Made by a program: the position numbers and the translations under genes
Part shown: positions 27,601 to 39,372 of the stretch, piece after piece
Position numbering within the stretch: the first letter of the stretch is position 1
Layout: the number at the start of each line of letters is the position of its first letter
Notes under the pieces: model-generated
Database searches by the model: none
Told to the model about the DNA's origin: nothing
What the model saw: the letters and a program-made list of their open reading frames with translations, nothing else
Assembly (NCBI GenBank): GCA_963727075.1
Contig: CAVSET010000001.1
Location: 1-64,000 of the forward strand
Direction of reading: 5' to 3'
Source of the DNA: Bog-756 sp963727075
GTDB taxonomy: Bacteria > Actinomycetota > Acidimicrobiia > Acidimicrobiales > RAAP-2
DNA length: 64,000 nucleotides

Positions 27601-29346
27601 TCACCACGAGAGCGTGGTGGCCGTCGAGTCGTCGAACGACTTGCCGTCGAACGTCCACTGCTCGGGGGGGATCCGGGCCGACGGGACCAGGTCCATCGAT
27701 CCGTGACTGCCGGGCATGACGAAGTGGAGGACCACCGTCGAGGTGGCGCCCTGCGGGATGCTGACCGGTGCGGCCAGCACCCAGGTCGGGCCCTCGGCGC
27801 TCTTGACCGCCAGTCGGCCGGCCCCGGTCAGGGTGATGTGCGAGGCCGACGCGGGCAGGTTGGCGGCCACCAGGCCCTGGTACCCGCCGTAGGCGACGGG
27901 CACGCCGGGGAAGGGCCCGGCGATGAACGGGGACTGTCCCGGCGGGGTGGCGTTGACCAGCCGGGTCGTCAGGGTCACCGACGTGTCCGGGCCCGACGGC
28001 GCGGTCGCCACGGCCACGCGGACCGGCACGTACTGGTCGAGCTTGTTGCCGCCCAGGTTGATGAGCGAGACGTCCACCGATCGGGGGGTGAGGCTCCCGC
28101 TCGCTCCGCTGGCCGCCCAGGCGGCCTGGTCGGCCGGATTGCTCGACCAGATCATCAGGTGACGTCCGGCGACCGCGCCCGACATCGCTTTGGCCAGGGC
28201 GGTGAGGTCGATGGTCTGACCCTGGAGTTGGTCGAGCACGGCCCGAGCCAACGCCCCCAATGCGTCCTGGCGGTCATTGGCGTTGGCGGCGTTGTCGGTG
28301 AGGGCGACGTACTGGTCGTGGAGCAGGAACGCCTCCACGCTGTCGGCACTGACCGTCTGGCCGTTGGCCACCACCGGCCCGGTGACGACCAGCAGCTGCC
28401 GGAGGCCGGCGACATCCAGCGCCAACACACCGTTCACCGCCTGACCGGTGAGGGTTGTCCACATGCGGGCGGCCAGGGGCGCGGTCACGTCGAACTGCGG
28501 CGTCAGTCCCAGGTTGCGCATGTCGAGGCCGGGGTGGAGCCAGCCCCAATTGCGTTGCAGGTCGCCGGTGACCTCCACTGCCCCGACCGGCAGCGTGTGA
28601 TCACCGGAGGGTTCGAACTGACCGAGGTGCACCGACCCGGCCGACGTGGTCGCCGCCCCCACGTCGAGGAACGCCCCCGAGCCGGCACGCATCTCGGCGT
28701 TGTTCGATGCCAGAACCACATAGGTCTGCGGCCCCTGGAGGATGGTCGCCACCGCGGCCGATACGCCCGCCGCTTTGGTCAACCGGGAACGCGCTTCGTC
28801 GAGCTGGCCGAGGAACTCGTTGTGCTTGGAGGCGAGCGGCGCCACCAGGGCCTGCGACGGGCCGGTGTCCACATGGGCCAGCTGGTGCCCGGCCGAGAGC
28901 GAGACGGCCGAGAGCTGGCGTAAGGAAGCCACCCGGTCAGGGCCGGCACCGTGCGGTTGATGGAGCACGGCATGGACCTGGGTGATGAACGAGGAGCCGA
29001 CGGCGGACACCGTGCCGGCCGCCGAGCTCAGGGTCTTCACCGACCGGAACTGCCGCCCGAGGACGGGCACGATGGTGACGGGCCCGAACAACGGTGAGGA
29101 CAGGTCGGACGTCGCCGCGTTGAACTGCGCCCGGGCCCCGTCCAGCCGCTGCACCGATGCGGTCGACGTCAGATCGTCGGGACCGAGCTGGGTGCGCACC
29201 TGCTGCAGGGCGGCCAACCCCTGCTGATCGTGATGGTAGGCCGCGAGGCCTTTGGCGGCCAGGATCCCGGCCCAGGCCAACACGAGCACGACAATGGACC
29301 CGACGATGAGCCACCTGCGCCGTCGCCGACCGTCTCTCTTGCTCAC
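27601..29346 (-). CDS. DUF4012 membrane-anchored extracellular protein
   Basis: About 581 residues. Positive N-terminus (SKRDGRRRRR), a transmembrane helix WLIVGSIVVLVLAWAGILAA, and a long extracellular body. Family landmarks: PLFGPVTIVPVLGRQFRSV, GPQTYVVLASNNAEMRAGSGAFLDVG, WLHPGLDMRNLGLTPQFD, LALDVAGLRQLLVVTGPV and MIWSSNPADQAAW. DUF4012 proteins occur in actinobacterial glycan loci; function unknown. Frame intact over 1.7 kb. GTG 29346 is chosen as the first start before the basic stretch. Divergent from the sortase. Confidence 0.85.
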   Translation of the reverse strand: MSKRDGRRRRRWLIVGSIVVLVLAWAGILAAKGLAAYHHDQQGLAALQQVRTQLGPDDLTSTASVQRLDGARAQFNAATSDLSSPLFGPVTIVPVLGRQFRSVKTLSSAAGTVSAVGSSFITQVHAVLHQPHGAGPDRVASLRQLSAVSLSAGHQLAHVDTGPSQALVAPLASKHNEFLGQLDEARSRLTKAAGVSAAVATILQGPQTYVVLASNNAEMRAGSGAFLDVGAATTSAGSVHLGQFEPSGDHTLPVGAVEVTGDLQRNWGWLHPGLDMRNLGLTPQFDVTAPLAARMWTTLTGQAVNGVLALDVAGLRQLLVVTGPVVANGQTVSADSVEAFLLHDQYVALTDNAANANDRQDALGALARAVLDQLQGQTIDLTALAKAMSGAVAGRHLMIWSSNPADQAAWAASGASGSLTPRSVDVSLINLGGNKLDQYVPVRVAVATAPSGPDTSVTLTTRLVNATPPGQSPFIAGPFPGVPVAYGGYQGLVAANLPASASHITLTGAGRLAVKSAEGPTWVLAAPVSIPQGATSTVVLHFVMPGSHGSMDLVPSARIPPEQWTFDGKSFDDSTATTLSW

Positions 29347-29549
29347 GGATACCACTCGCAACGTTTCGCGCCGGGTACGCGTGCCCTCGCAGGTGCCCGG
29401 CGCTCCGGCGAGACGGACAAGGGCCTGACGCCGCGATCGTACCGGACGGCCTCGTGCCACGGGTGGCACTCGAGGTACTCCCGTGGTCACGCCGGTCGAC
29501 CGGAGCTGGCGCCCGGGAACGAGCACCGGTGACCGCTAGCATCGTCCGA

Positions 29550-30467
29550 GTGTCATTTACGACCATCCGAATGACAGTCGGGCGGGTGGTGTTGGTCGCC
29601 GGGGTGCTGGTGCTCCTGTTCATCCCCTATCTGTTGTGGGGAACGGGGCTGCTGACGGCGCAGAGCCAGGCGCGACTGCGCGCCGCCTTCAGCACCGACC
29701 AACAGCTCGCCGGCTCGGTGCCGACCGAGCACCTCGTGGGGCCGGCCGCCGTCAACAACCCGACTCCCCCCCTGGTGGCCCCGAGCATCGCCGACCCACC
29801 CGTGGGCAGCCCGGTGGGCAACATCGTCATCCCGAAGATCGGCCTGTCGATGATGGTGATCGAGGGAACGGACGCCGCCCAGCTGGACCAGGGACCGGGC
29901 CACTACCCGGGGACGCCGCTCCCTGGCGAGTCGGGCAACGCCGCCATCGCCGGGCACCGCACCACCTACCTGCACCCCTTCTACAATCTCGACGCGTTGG
30001 TGGCGGGAGACGCCATCGAGCTCACCACCCTGCAGGGGATCTTCCTCTACCGGATGACCCAGGTCGAGGTGGTGAGCCCTACCGACGTGGCGGTGGTCGC
30101 CCCGACCCCCACGCCGCAGCTCACGCTCACGACCTGCAATCCCCGTTACAGCGCCAGCCAACGCCTGGTGGTGCACGCCGCGCTGGTGGCGAGCGCCCTC
30201 GCCCACCCGAACCCCTCCGCCGTCACCGCCACCATCAAGCGGCACGGCACGGCAGCACCGGCCGCCGACGCGCCGTCGAAGGACTGGCTGGCCGCCTCGC
30301 TGTGGGGCGCGGCGGTGGCCGTCCTCATCACCGGCGTGTGGATCGCGGCCCGAAGGACCCGGCGGGGAGCCCGCGCCTCGGTCATCGTGGTGGGCCTGCT
30401 GGCGTGGCTGGTGGCGGTGTTCTTCTTCTTCCAGTCGGTCGCGCCCCTGCTACCGGCCAGCTTCTGA
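29550..30467 (+). CDS. Class E-type sortase with extra C-terminal membrane helices
   Basis: About 305 residues. N-terminal transmembrane helix (VVLVAGVLVLLFIPYLLW), catalytic core with IVIPKIGLSMMVIEGTD, His in AIAGHRTTYLHPFYNLD, Cys in LTLTTCNPRYSASQRLVV and the Arg in the same strand. After the core come two more helices (AASLWGAAVAVLITGVWIAA and SVIVVGLLAWLVAVFFFF), an unusual C-terminal anchor. Transpeptidase that attaches LPxTG-type proteins to the cell envelope. A candidate substrate, the LPFTG protein, lies convergently 25 bases away. GTG 29550; ATG 29571 is an alternative start. Frame intact. Confidence 0.88.
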   Translation: MSFTTIRMTVGRVVLVAGVLVLLFIPYLLWGTGLLTAQSQARLRAAFSTDQQLAGSVPTEHLVGPAAVNNPTPPLVAPSIADPPVGSPVGNIVIPKIGLSMMVIEGTDAAQLDQGPGHYPGTPLPGESGNAAIAGHRTTYLHPFYNLDALVAGDAIELTTLQGIFLYRMTQVEVVSPTDVAVVAPTPTPQLTLTTCNPRYSASQRLVVHAALVASALAHPNPSAVTATIKRHGTAAPAADAPSKDWLAASLWGAAVAVLITGVWIAARRTRRGARASVIVVGLLAWLVAVFFFFQSVAPLLPASF

Positions 30468-30487
30468 ACCGGGCACCTCGGCCCGGT
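30468..30487. terminator. Hairpin between convergent sortase and LPFTG genes
   Basis: Perfect 7-base stem ACCGGGC / GCCCGGT with a 6-base loop ACCTCG, sited in the 25-base spacer between two convergent stops, so it could end transcripts from both sides. No U-tract follows on either strand, as is common in high-GC actinobacteria. Confidence 0.5.
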
Positions 30488-30492
30488 GCCGT

Positions 30493-30816
30493 TCAGACCG
30501 CGTTGCGGCGGCGGCGGTGGAGCAGGAGCCCCCCGGCCACCACGGCCCCGGCCCCGACGACGGCCATGCCCTCGAAGTCCGCACCGGTGAAGGGAAGGCT
30601 GCTCGGTCCGTTATGGGTGGGGTCATGCGTCGCCGCCAGCGCCGACGCCTTGGCCGGAGCCACGGTGGACGTACCGGCCACCGTCGGCGTGGTCACACAG
30701 CTCGGCTGGGTCATCGACCCGGCTGAGGTGCACGTGGCCGCTCCCGCCGCTCCCGACGCCATGGCGATCGAGGCCACGGCCAATCCCGAACCGACTATAA
30801 GTCGTCTTGCCCACAT
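30493..30816 (-). CDS. Small LPFTG-anchored surface protein
   Basis: 107 residues from ATG 30816, with AAGGGG ribosome site. Signal peptide MWARRLIVGSGLAVASIAMA then SGAAGAATC, a short mature part with two Cys (TCTSAG, PSCVTTP), Thr/Ala-rich, and the sorting signal SLPFTG followed by a hydrophobic helix (MAVVGAGAVVAGGLLL) and HRRRRNAV tail. Sortase should cleave between T and G of LPFTG. The mature chain is only about 55 residues, so it may be a coat or pilin-like subunit, or a carrier for glycan. It faces the sortase gene. Confidence 0.82.
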   Translation of the reverse strand: MWARRLIVGSGLAVASIAMASGAAGAATCTSAGSMTQPSCVTTPTVAGTSTVAPAKASALAATHDPTHNGPSSLPFTGADFEGMAVVGAGAVVAGGLLLHRRRRNAV

Positions 30817-30906
30817 GATGGTTGCCCCTTCTTTTCGTAGAGACTGCGCCTCTACGTGTACCCAAACCGTTGCGAGCCAATGGACTGACCTGCAACTGCT
30901 CATCCC

Positions 30907-30935
30907 ATCATGCCGCGTCATATGACCATTGGCAA
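30907..30935 (-). promoter_or_regulatory. Candidate promoter of the LPFTG gene
   Basis: On the minus strand TTGCCA (30935-30930), 17-base spacer and CATGAT (30912-30907) resemble a sigma-70 type -35/-10, about 85 bases before the ATG. The spacer region is visibly less GC-rich than the rest of the window. Match is moderate. Confidence 0.35.
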
Positions 30936-30982
30936 CGATCTCATGAGGTCAAATCCGTCCTCGCCACTTTGGGTGATATCGA

Positions 30983-30997
30983 TCGCGCCTAGCGCGA
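30983..30997. terminator. Short palindromic hairpin TCGCGC-CTA-GCGCGA
   Basis: Six-base perfect arms with a three-base loop, about 30 bases after the stop of the 31028-31348 gene, so a terminator is possible; an operator for the LPFTG gene is the alternative. No T-run follows. Confidence 0.3.
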
Positions 30998-31027
30998 CAT
31001 TTGGACCCGTGCGGGGCGGTTTCGGCC

Positions 31028-31348
31028 TCAGCCCGGGACCAGTTGCCCGAAGGTGCTGCACAGGCCGACGGCTTCGATGATCACGAAGGCGGCCACGATC
31101 GCCAGCACCACCGGGACCCTCCAGGTCCTTGCCCGCCGGAGCATGGGGGTCGGCATGTACCACTCGGGCAGCAGCCCCGAGACCTCCCCGAGGTAGACGG
31201 CGAGGGGCACGGCATCTTCGTCGACGGGTGCGCCGGGATCGGCGGCCAGGGCGAGCTCGGTCAGCTCCGCCTCCGTCCAGGGCGATGCGACCTCCTCGGT
31301 CGAGGGCCCGCCGGTCGGAGCGCCGGTCGTGTCGTCACGGTCCCCCAT
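31028..31348 (-). CDS. Small single-pass membrane protein of unknown function
   Basis: 106 residues from ATG 31348 (MGDRDDTTGAPTGG). N-terminal acidic segment ending WTEAELTELALAADPGAPVD, LAVYLGEVSGLLPEWYMPTP, then a basic RRARTWR and one transmembrane helix VPVVLAIVAAFVIIEAVGL. Not recognised. Lies between the LPFTG gene and another membrane protein gene. Confidence 0.6.
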   Translation of the reverse strand: MGDRDDTTGAPTGGPSTEEVASPWTEAELTELALAADPGAPVDEDAVPLAVYLGEVSGLLPEWYMPTPMLRRARTWRVPVVLAIVAAFVIIEAVGLCSTFGQLVPG

Positions 31349-31462
31349 CCCGGCCTCCCTCCGCGCGCCCCATCGCCGGCGCTCGCCCCACCCTACCAAC
31401 GGCCCTCCTCCCACCGGACCGCGCTCGCTCGTGCGCCCGGTGCGGCACCGCCGGAGGTACGC

Positions 31463-31999
31463 TCACAACAGGTGGACGAGCAGTTCGAAGACGACGATCG
31501 TGATCCCGACCGACACCAGGCCGGCCACATACAGGATGCGGCGGAGCACCGACCGGCTCCCGCCGATGGTGGTGCCGATGCCGACCACGGCCAAGGCCAG
31601 GACACCGACGATCTCGGCCAGGGCGGACGCCACCCGGACGCTCCACAGGTGGGCGCCGGCCACGGTGAAGATGACCGTCGCCGGGATGGCGGCCGACACG
31701 ATCGGCCACGAGCCGCGCAAGTCGTGCACCACGTCGGTCGCCTTCAGCTGCAGGCTCTGCCACGACTGCAGGATCACCACCCGGGACAGCGTGTGGGCCA
31801 GCCAGATGGCCACCGCCCCGACCACTACCACCCCGGCGGTGGTCAGGGCCCCCGGATTGGTCTCGAAGGTCAGTCCGGCGATGGCCACCAGGGTGGAGAT
31901 GGTGCCGTAGACGTAGTCGGCGAACCAGTGCACCGAGCGCTCCTGGCCGGCGGGGACGCTCGGCCCGCCGCCCGGCTCCCCGGCCCGGCGCTCAGCCAC
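31463..31999 (-). CDS. Integral membrane protein (five or so helices), unknown function
   Basis: 178 residues. Hydrophobic helices YVYGTISTLVAIAGLTF, AGVVVVGAVAIWLAHTL, IVSAAIPATVIFTVAGAHLW, ALAEIVGVLALAVVGIG and ILYVAGLVSVGITIVVFELL alternate with short charged loops (SRVVILQSWQSLQLKATDV). Pattern is that of actinobacterial hypothetical membrane proteins; a weak resemblance to VIT1/CCC1-like proteins at the first helix is not enough to name it. Frame intact. Downstream of nrdJ on the same strand. Confidence 0.65.
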   Translation of the reverse strand: MAERRAGEPGGGPSVPAGQERSVHWFADYVYGTISTLVAIAGLTFETNPGALTTAGVVVVGAVAIWLAHTLSRVVILQSWQSLQLKATDVVHDLRGSWPIVSAAIPATVIFTVAGAHLWSVRVASALAEIVGVLALAVVGIGTTIGGSRSVLRRILYVAGLVSVGITIVVFELLVHLL

Positions 32000-32072
32000 G
32001 CCCGGGCCCCGGCGTCATCGACGGAGGTCGTTCCCCTCCCTTGGTCCGGCTCACCGGGGGGACGCGGTGGTG

Positions 32073-34970
<2,898 letters not shown>

Positions 34971-35164
34971 GGGTGGTCCTCTTTCTGGTTGTCGCTCGGG
35001 GAGATCCGGGTGTGGAACGGTTGGCTGCTCGGCGCTACCGAACCGTCGCCGATGGGGCACCGGCTACCGGCGTTCGATCGTCCCGTGATGCCGATCGGGC
35101 CCAGGCTCCTATGCGACGCTACTGCGGCGCTGCACTCGGTCCGACATCACGAGGCCAAGCCTAG

Positions 35165-35180
35165 ACACAATATGTAGTGG
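35165..35180. promoter_or_regulatory. NrdR box 1
   Basis: ACACAATATGTAGTGG matches the NrdR consensus ACACWATATATWGTGT at 14 of 16 positions and is one of the few A/T-rich islands in the window. It lies about 30 bases downstream of the predicted nrdJ start site, where binding would block transcription. Confidence 0.7.
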
Positions 35181-35196
35181 TGGACCCTCCCCCGAG

Positions 35197-35212
35197 GTAC
35201 GAGATAGTGGGT
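35197..35212. promoter_or_regulatory. NrdR box 2 (degenerate)
   Basis: GTACGAGATAGTGGGT matches about 10 of 16 consensus positions, starts exactly 32 bases from box 1 (three helical turns, the usual NrdR spacing) and overlaps the predicted transcription start of nrdJ. Weak alone; the spacing gives it value. Confidence 0.5.
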
Positions 35213-35214
35213 CT

Positions 35215-35244
35215 ATTACAGCAGCGTAGTTACACCCCTGTCAA
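35215..35244 (-). promoter_or_regulatory. Sigma-70-type promoter of nrdJ
   Basis: On the minus strand a perfect -35 TTGACA (35244-35239), an 18-base spacer and -10 TGTAAT (35220-35215, one mismatch to TATAAT). Predicted start near 35208, giving a leader of about 240 bases before nrdJ. I looked in that leader for a cobalamin riboswitch and found no convincing core. Confidence 0.65.
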
Positions 35245-35402
35245 CCAATTCTTCGACCGTCCGGGCCCTCGGACCGAGCAGAACGCCCTGTTGAGGGGGT
35301 GCTCGCGAAGGATGGCAGATGATTGCGTGTCGCGAGCAGGTGCCCCGGCCCACCCGGCCTGACGGAGACGCCCCGCCCGGGCCGGTATGGCAGAGTCCTC
35401 TC

Positions 35403-36960
35403 GTGGCCCCCCGCTCGCCCGTGACCATCGCCGTCGACGCCGGGACGACCGGGGTCCGGGCCCTGGTGGTGGACGAGTCGGTCCGGGTCGTCGACGTCGC
35501 CTATCGGGAGCTCGACCAGCACTTCCCCCGCCCCGGATGGGTGGAGCACGACGCCGACGAGATCTGGCGGGCGGTCCGGTCGACTCTGCAGGAGGTGGCC
35601 GGGCGCCTGACCGACCGGGATCAGGTGGCCCGGGCCATCGGTGTCACCAACCAGCGGGAGACCGTGGTGGCCTGGGACCGGTCCACGGGCCGGCCCCTGC
35701 ACCGGGCCATCGTGTGGCAGGACCGGCGCACGGCGGAGGCCTGCCGGGAGCTGGGCGCCTCCGGTCTCCTGCCCATGATCCGGGAACGGACCGGCCTCGT
35801 CCTCGATCCCTACTTCTCGGCCACCAAGATGCAGTGGCTCTTGCGCCAGGGTGGGCTGGCACCCCGTTCCGACCTGGCCCTCGCCACGGTCGACTCCTGG
35901 GTGTTGTGGAACCTGACCGGCGGCACCGGCGGGGGCGTGTTCGCCACCGACCCCAGCAACGCATCGCGCACCCTCCTCTTCGACATCGTGGCGCGACGGT
36001 GGTCCGAGGAGCTGTGCGAGCTCTTCGACATACCCGACGGGACGCTCGCCCGAGGTGCACCCGTCCTGTGGTCGCTTCGGTCGGGTGTCCCCGACCGCCC
36101 TCGGGACCGACTCGCCCCTGCGGGACGTGCCCATCGGCGGGATGGCCGGGGACCAGCACGCCGCCCTGTTCGGGCAGGCCTGCTTCAGTCCCGGCATGAC
36201 CAAGGTGACCTTCGGCACCGGCAGCTTCGTCCTCATGAACGCCGGGCCGGTGTGCCCGCCACCGGTGGACGGTCTCATCACCACCGTGGCGTGGGACCTC
36301 GGCGACGCCGGGGACACCGCCATTGAGGCCGGCGGCGACGACCCGGACCGGTCCCCCGTCTCGTACGCCCTCGAGGGCTCGGTCTTCGCGTCCGGGGCGG
36401 GCGTGCAGTGGCTGCGCGACGAGCTCGGCATCATCGGCGAGGCGGCCGAGACCGAACCGCTGGCCCGGTCGGTGGACTCGAGTGACGGGGTGATGATGGT
36501 CCCGGCCTTCACCGGGCTCGGCAGCCCGCACTGGGACCCCGAGGCGCGGGGCACCATCGTCGGGCTGAGCCGCGGCACTGGGCGGGCCCACCTGGCCCGG
36601 GCGCTGGTGGAGGCCATGAGCTACCAGGTCCGCGACGTGGTCGACGCCATGGCCACCACGGCCACGGCGCCGTCGCTGCTGCGGGTCGACGGGGGCGCGT
36701 CGGTCATGGCCCTGCTGCTGCAATTGCTGGCCGACCAGTCGCGCCTTCCGGTGGTGCGGCCCCGGTCGGTGGAGACCACTGCCATCGGGGCGGCCACCTT
36801 GGCCGGCCTGGCCGAGGGCGTGTGGGGATCGCCCGACGAGCTGGCCGCGCTCTGGGTCGAGGGCGAGGCGTTCGGCCCCCGGTCGACCCTCGAGGAGGCC
36901 GAGGCGGGCCATCAGGCCTGGGAGCGGGCCGTCGACCGGTCCCGGCACTGGAGCCGCTGA
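35403..36960 (+). CDS. glpK: Glycerol kinase (one frameshift)
   Basis: About 518 residues. ATP-dependent phosphorylation of glycerol to glycerol-3-phosphate. FGGY-family N-terminus TIAVDAGTTGVRALVVDES, then GVTNQRETVVAWDRSTGRPL, IVWQDRRTA, SATKMQWLLRQ. After one extra G near 36048 (CTCGCCCGAG), it continues HPSCGRFGRVSP, IGGMAGDQHAALFGQACF, GMTKVTFGTGSFVLMN, PAFTGLGSPHWDPEARG and LRVDGGASVMALLLQLLAD. GTG start at 35403. All FGGY signatures are present, so the gene should be functional. Sugar kinases of the same family are the alternative but the GLGSPHW and QRET motifs favour glycerol. Confidence 0.9.
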
Positions 36961-36963
36961 GAG

Positions 36964-37608
36964 TCAGGTCAGGTCCTGCCACCCGTGGTCGGCGATCTCC
37001 GCCAGGATCGAGACCCACCGGCGCTCGCGGTCACGGAGGACCGGGTGTTGGCGGCCGACCACCAGGACCAGGTCGGCCTGGACCATGTAGGCGGTGGCCA
37101 CACCGGCCTCGGCGGCCACCGGGTCAGCCGGATAGGGCGGAGGGCTCAGGGCCTGGCGGGCCAGAGCGTTGAGGCGATCGAAGTCAGGCGCGTCCCCCTC
37201 GCAGGCGACCACCCGGAACTCGTCGGTGTCGAGCACCGCGGCAAAGCCAGCGGCCAGGCTGACCCGGGCCCGTTCGGCCAGACGGTCGAGCAGCTCGGCC
37301 GCCGAGCGCTGCCGGAACAGATCAGTGGCCACGTCGAGCAGCTCGGCGTGGCGGTCGGGCAGGTCGCCCTCGACGGGGCGCACCGACTCGATGGAGACGC
37401 CGTCGACCTCCAGGATCTCGTCCCGTAACAGGTCGATGAGGCCGTCACCGGGCAGGCTTACCCCGAGCTCGTCCACCACCACCCCGTGCTCGCGCTGGAG
37501 GATGTCGATCGAGATCACGTCGCCCCCCACCGACCCGATCCGGCTGGCCACCGCGCCCAGTGCGCCCGGTCGGTCCGGAAGGTGCACCCTGATCAGGTAG
37601 TTATGCAC
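36964..37608 (-). CDS. ACT-domain protein
   Basis: 214 residues. N-terminal ACT domain at about 1-75: HNYLIRVHLPDRPGALGAVA, VGGDVISIDILQREHGVVVD. C-terminal part (AARARVSLAAGFAAVLDTDE-like, then ATAYMVQADLVLVVGRQHP) resembles a GAF-like sensing fold. Amino-acid binding regulator of unknown target. Frame intact; three bases separate its stop from the glpK stop, so the two genes converge. Confidence 0.8.
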   Translation of the reverse strand: MHNYLIRVHLPDRPGALGAVASRIGSVGGDVISIDILQREHGVVVDELGVSLPGDGLIDLLRDEILEVDGVSIESVRPVEGDLPDRHAELLDVATDLFRQRSAAELLDRLAERARVSLAAGFAAVLDTDEFRVVACEGDAPDFDRLNALARQALSPPPYPADPVAAEAGVATAYMVQADLVLVVGRQHPVLRDRERRWVSILAEIADHGWQDLT

Positions 37609-37668
37609 GTCATCACGCTAGGCGCCGACTATGTCCGCTTTGTTTCCGGGCGGTTACGGCCTGGGGGT

Positions 37669-38411
37669 TCAGGCCGGACGCGCCCGGCTGGCATAGCGGT
37701 CCACGTACTCCTGTCCGGACAGCCGGGCGATCTCGGTCATCAAGGCGTCCGTCAGGTCCCGCAGCTCGGCCTGCTCGAGCTCGTTGGCCTGAGCCGACGA
37801 CCCGTCGACCTCCGGACCGTCCGGACGGCGGCGGGCCGGCGGGCACTGGCCGGTGGTGACCTTCTCCCCGTCGTGCCAGTAACTGACCGGAGGACCGAAC
37901 CGGACGGTGACGGCGTGGAACGGGCGCATCAGATTGCTCCCCGGGGGCTGGACGGCGCGGGTGCCCACGATGCCGACCGGGAATGACGGGCACGTCGCAA
38001 CGGAGCGAGAGCCGGGCCACGCCGGTGTGGCCCCGGTGGAGGCGGTGGTCGGGTGCCCGGGTCCCCTCGGGATAGATGCCGAGGAGGTCCCCGGCGTCGA
38101 GAACCTGGGTGGCCGTGTCGAGCGCTCGCTGGGACGCGTCCCCGCCGTCCCGGTTCATGGGGATCTGCCCGGCGGCCCGGAAGAACCAGGCCGTCTTCCA
38201 GTTGTCGAAGTACTCGGCCTTCGCCACATAGGTCAGCCGCCGGCGGAGGACGAGGGGCAGGAAGAAGGAGTCACAGAAGGACTGGTGGTTGGCGGCCAGC
38301 ACCGCCGGTCCGTGCGTCGGGCACATGCTCCCGGCCTTCGACCCTGACCCGCCAGAGCAGGAAGAAGATCGGGCTCAGCAGTACCTTGAACACCCAATAG
38401 GCCACGGGCAA
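37669..38411 (-). CDS. 1-acylglycerol-phosphate acyltransferase-like (PlsC) protein (two frameshifts)
   Basis: Starts PLPVAYWVFKVLLSPIFFLL (membrane segment), WRVRVEGREHVPDA, then the HX4D catalytic motif in LAANHQSFCDSFFLPLVLRR, the substrate motif LGIYPEGTRAPDHRLHRGHTG and a C-terminal region FHAVTVRFGPPVSYW. Transfers acyl groups to glycerol-phosphate in phospholipid synthesis; proximity to glycerol kinase fits. Breaks near 38325 and 37975 are one extra base each. A TTG at 38411 preceded by GGCGGAG is the likely start; GTG 38405 is the alternative. Confidence 0.82.
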
Positions 38412-38441
38412 CGGTATCTCCGCCTGTGATGTACTGCACTC

Positions 38442-39362
38442 GTGGTGACCCGACCCGAGACCGCTTCCGACCCGGCGACCGGTGGAGCGCCGGGCCCCGG
38501 CCCGGGCTCCCCCCCGGGAGCCGCGTCTCCTGGACCATCCTCGGGCGACCGGCGTGCGCGTCCCGGTCGAGGTACGCCGGGCCGCGGCAGTGGAGCGTGC
38601 AGTACCTGGTGCCGATGGTGGCCGCCCAGCGCATCGTCGACCCCACCGGGCTCGAGGCCACCGGGCCGGTGCCGGGTCGGGCCCTGATGGCCCTGGCCGT
38701 GTGCCGGTACGACGACACCGACCTCGATCCCTACCACGAGGTGGCCGTCAGCTTCGTGGTGCGACCGCACGACGCACCACCGGACGCCTCGCCGGCCCAG
38801 CGCCTCCGTGAGGTCGCCAACGGAGCCATCGGCGTCTACATCCACCGGCTCCCGGTCGACCGCGCCTTCAGCTGCGGCGCCGGACGGGACATCTGGGGGT
38901 TCCCCAAGTGGATCACCTCGATCGAGATCGACGAGCCCGGGCCGGGCCGGGCCGGGCCCGGGACGGGGATGTCGGCGCGGCTGGTCGACGGGGGCACCCA
39001 CGTCCTCACCCTGTCGGTGGCGTCCGGCGGGCGGCTCCGGCTGCCGGCTGCGGCGCCCCCCACCTATTCCTTTGCCGACGGTGTGCTGCGCCGCACCACC
39101 TGGAGGACCTCGGCCGAGGGCACCGGTGGCCACCTCGGCGGCGCCAGGCTGACCCTCGGGGACCATCCGATGGCCGATGAGTTGCGGTCACTGGGCCTGC
39201 CCCGGCGGGCCCTGTTCTCCTCGTCGGCGGCCCAGATGCGCGCCTCGTTCGACGCCGCCGAGGTGGTCGTGCCCCGACGTCGAGCCGGCCGCCCCGGGCC
39301 TCGACGACCCGGTGTGCCGGGTGCCGGCAACGTTGATTGACCGGGACCCGGTACGACCGTAG
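38442..39362 (+). CDS. Acetoacetate decarboxylase-like protein (three frameshifts)
   Basis: About 300 residues after repair. VRVPVEVRRA, then WSVQYLVPMVAAQRIVDPTG, LAVCRYDDTDLDPYHEVAVS, NGAIGVYIHRLPVDRAFSCG, GRDIWGFPKWITSIEID (the conserved GFPK Lys that forms the Schiff base in decarboxylases) and a C-terminal AAEVV-PDVEPAAPGLDDPVCR. Breaks near 38530, 38585 and 39273, each one extra base (the last in CCCC). Family members decarboxylate beta-keto acids or bind lipids; the substrate is unknown. Precedes a TetR gene by 10 bases. Confidence 0.72.
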
Positions 39363-39372
39363 CGTCTAGCGG

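Noticed and set aside
34971..35208. Possible cobalamin riboswitch in the nrdJ leader
   Set aside because: The leader is long enough (about 240 bases) and the enzyme needs B12, but I could not find the conserved core or a convincing B12 box.
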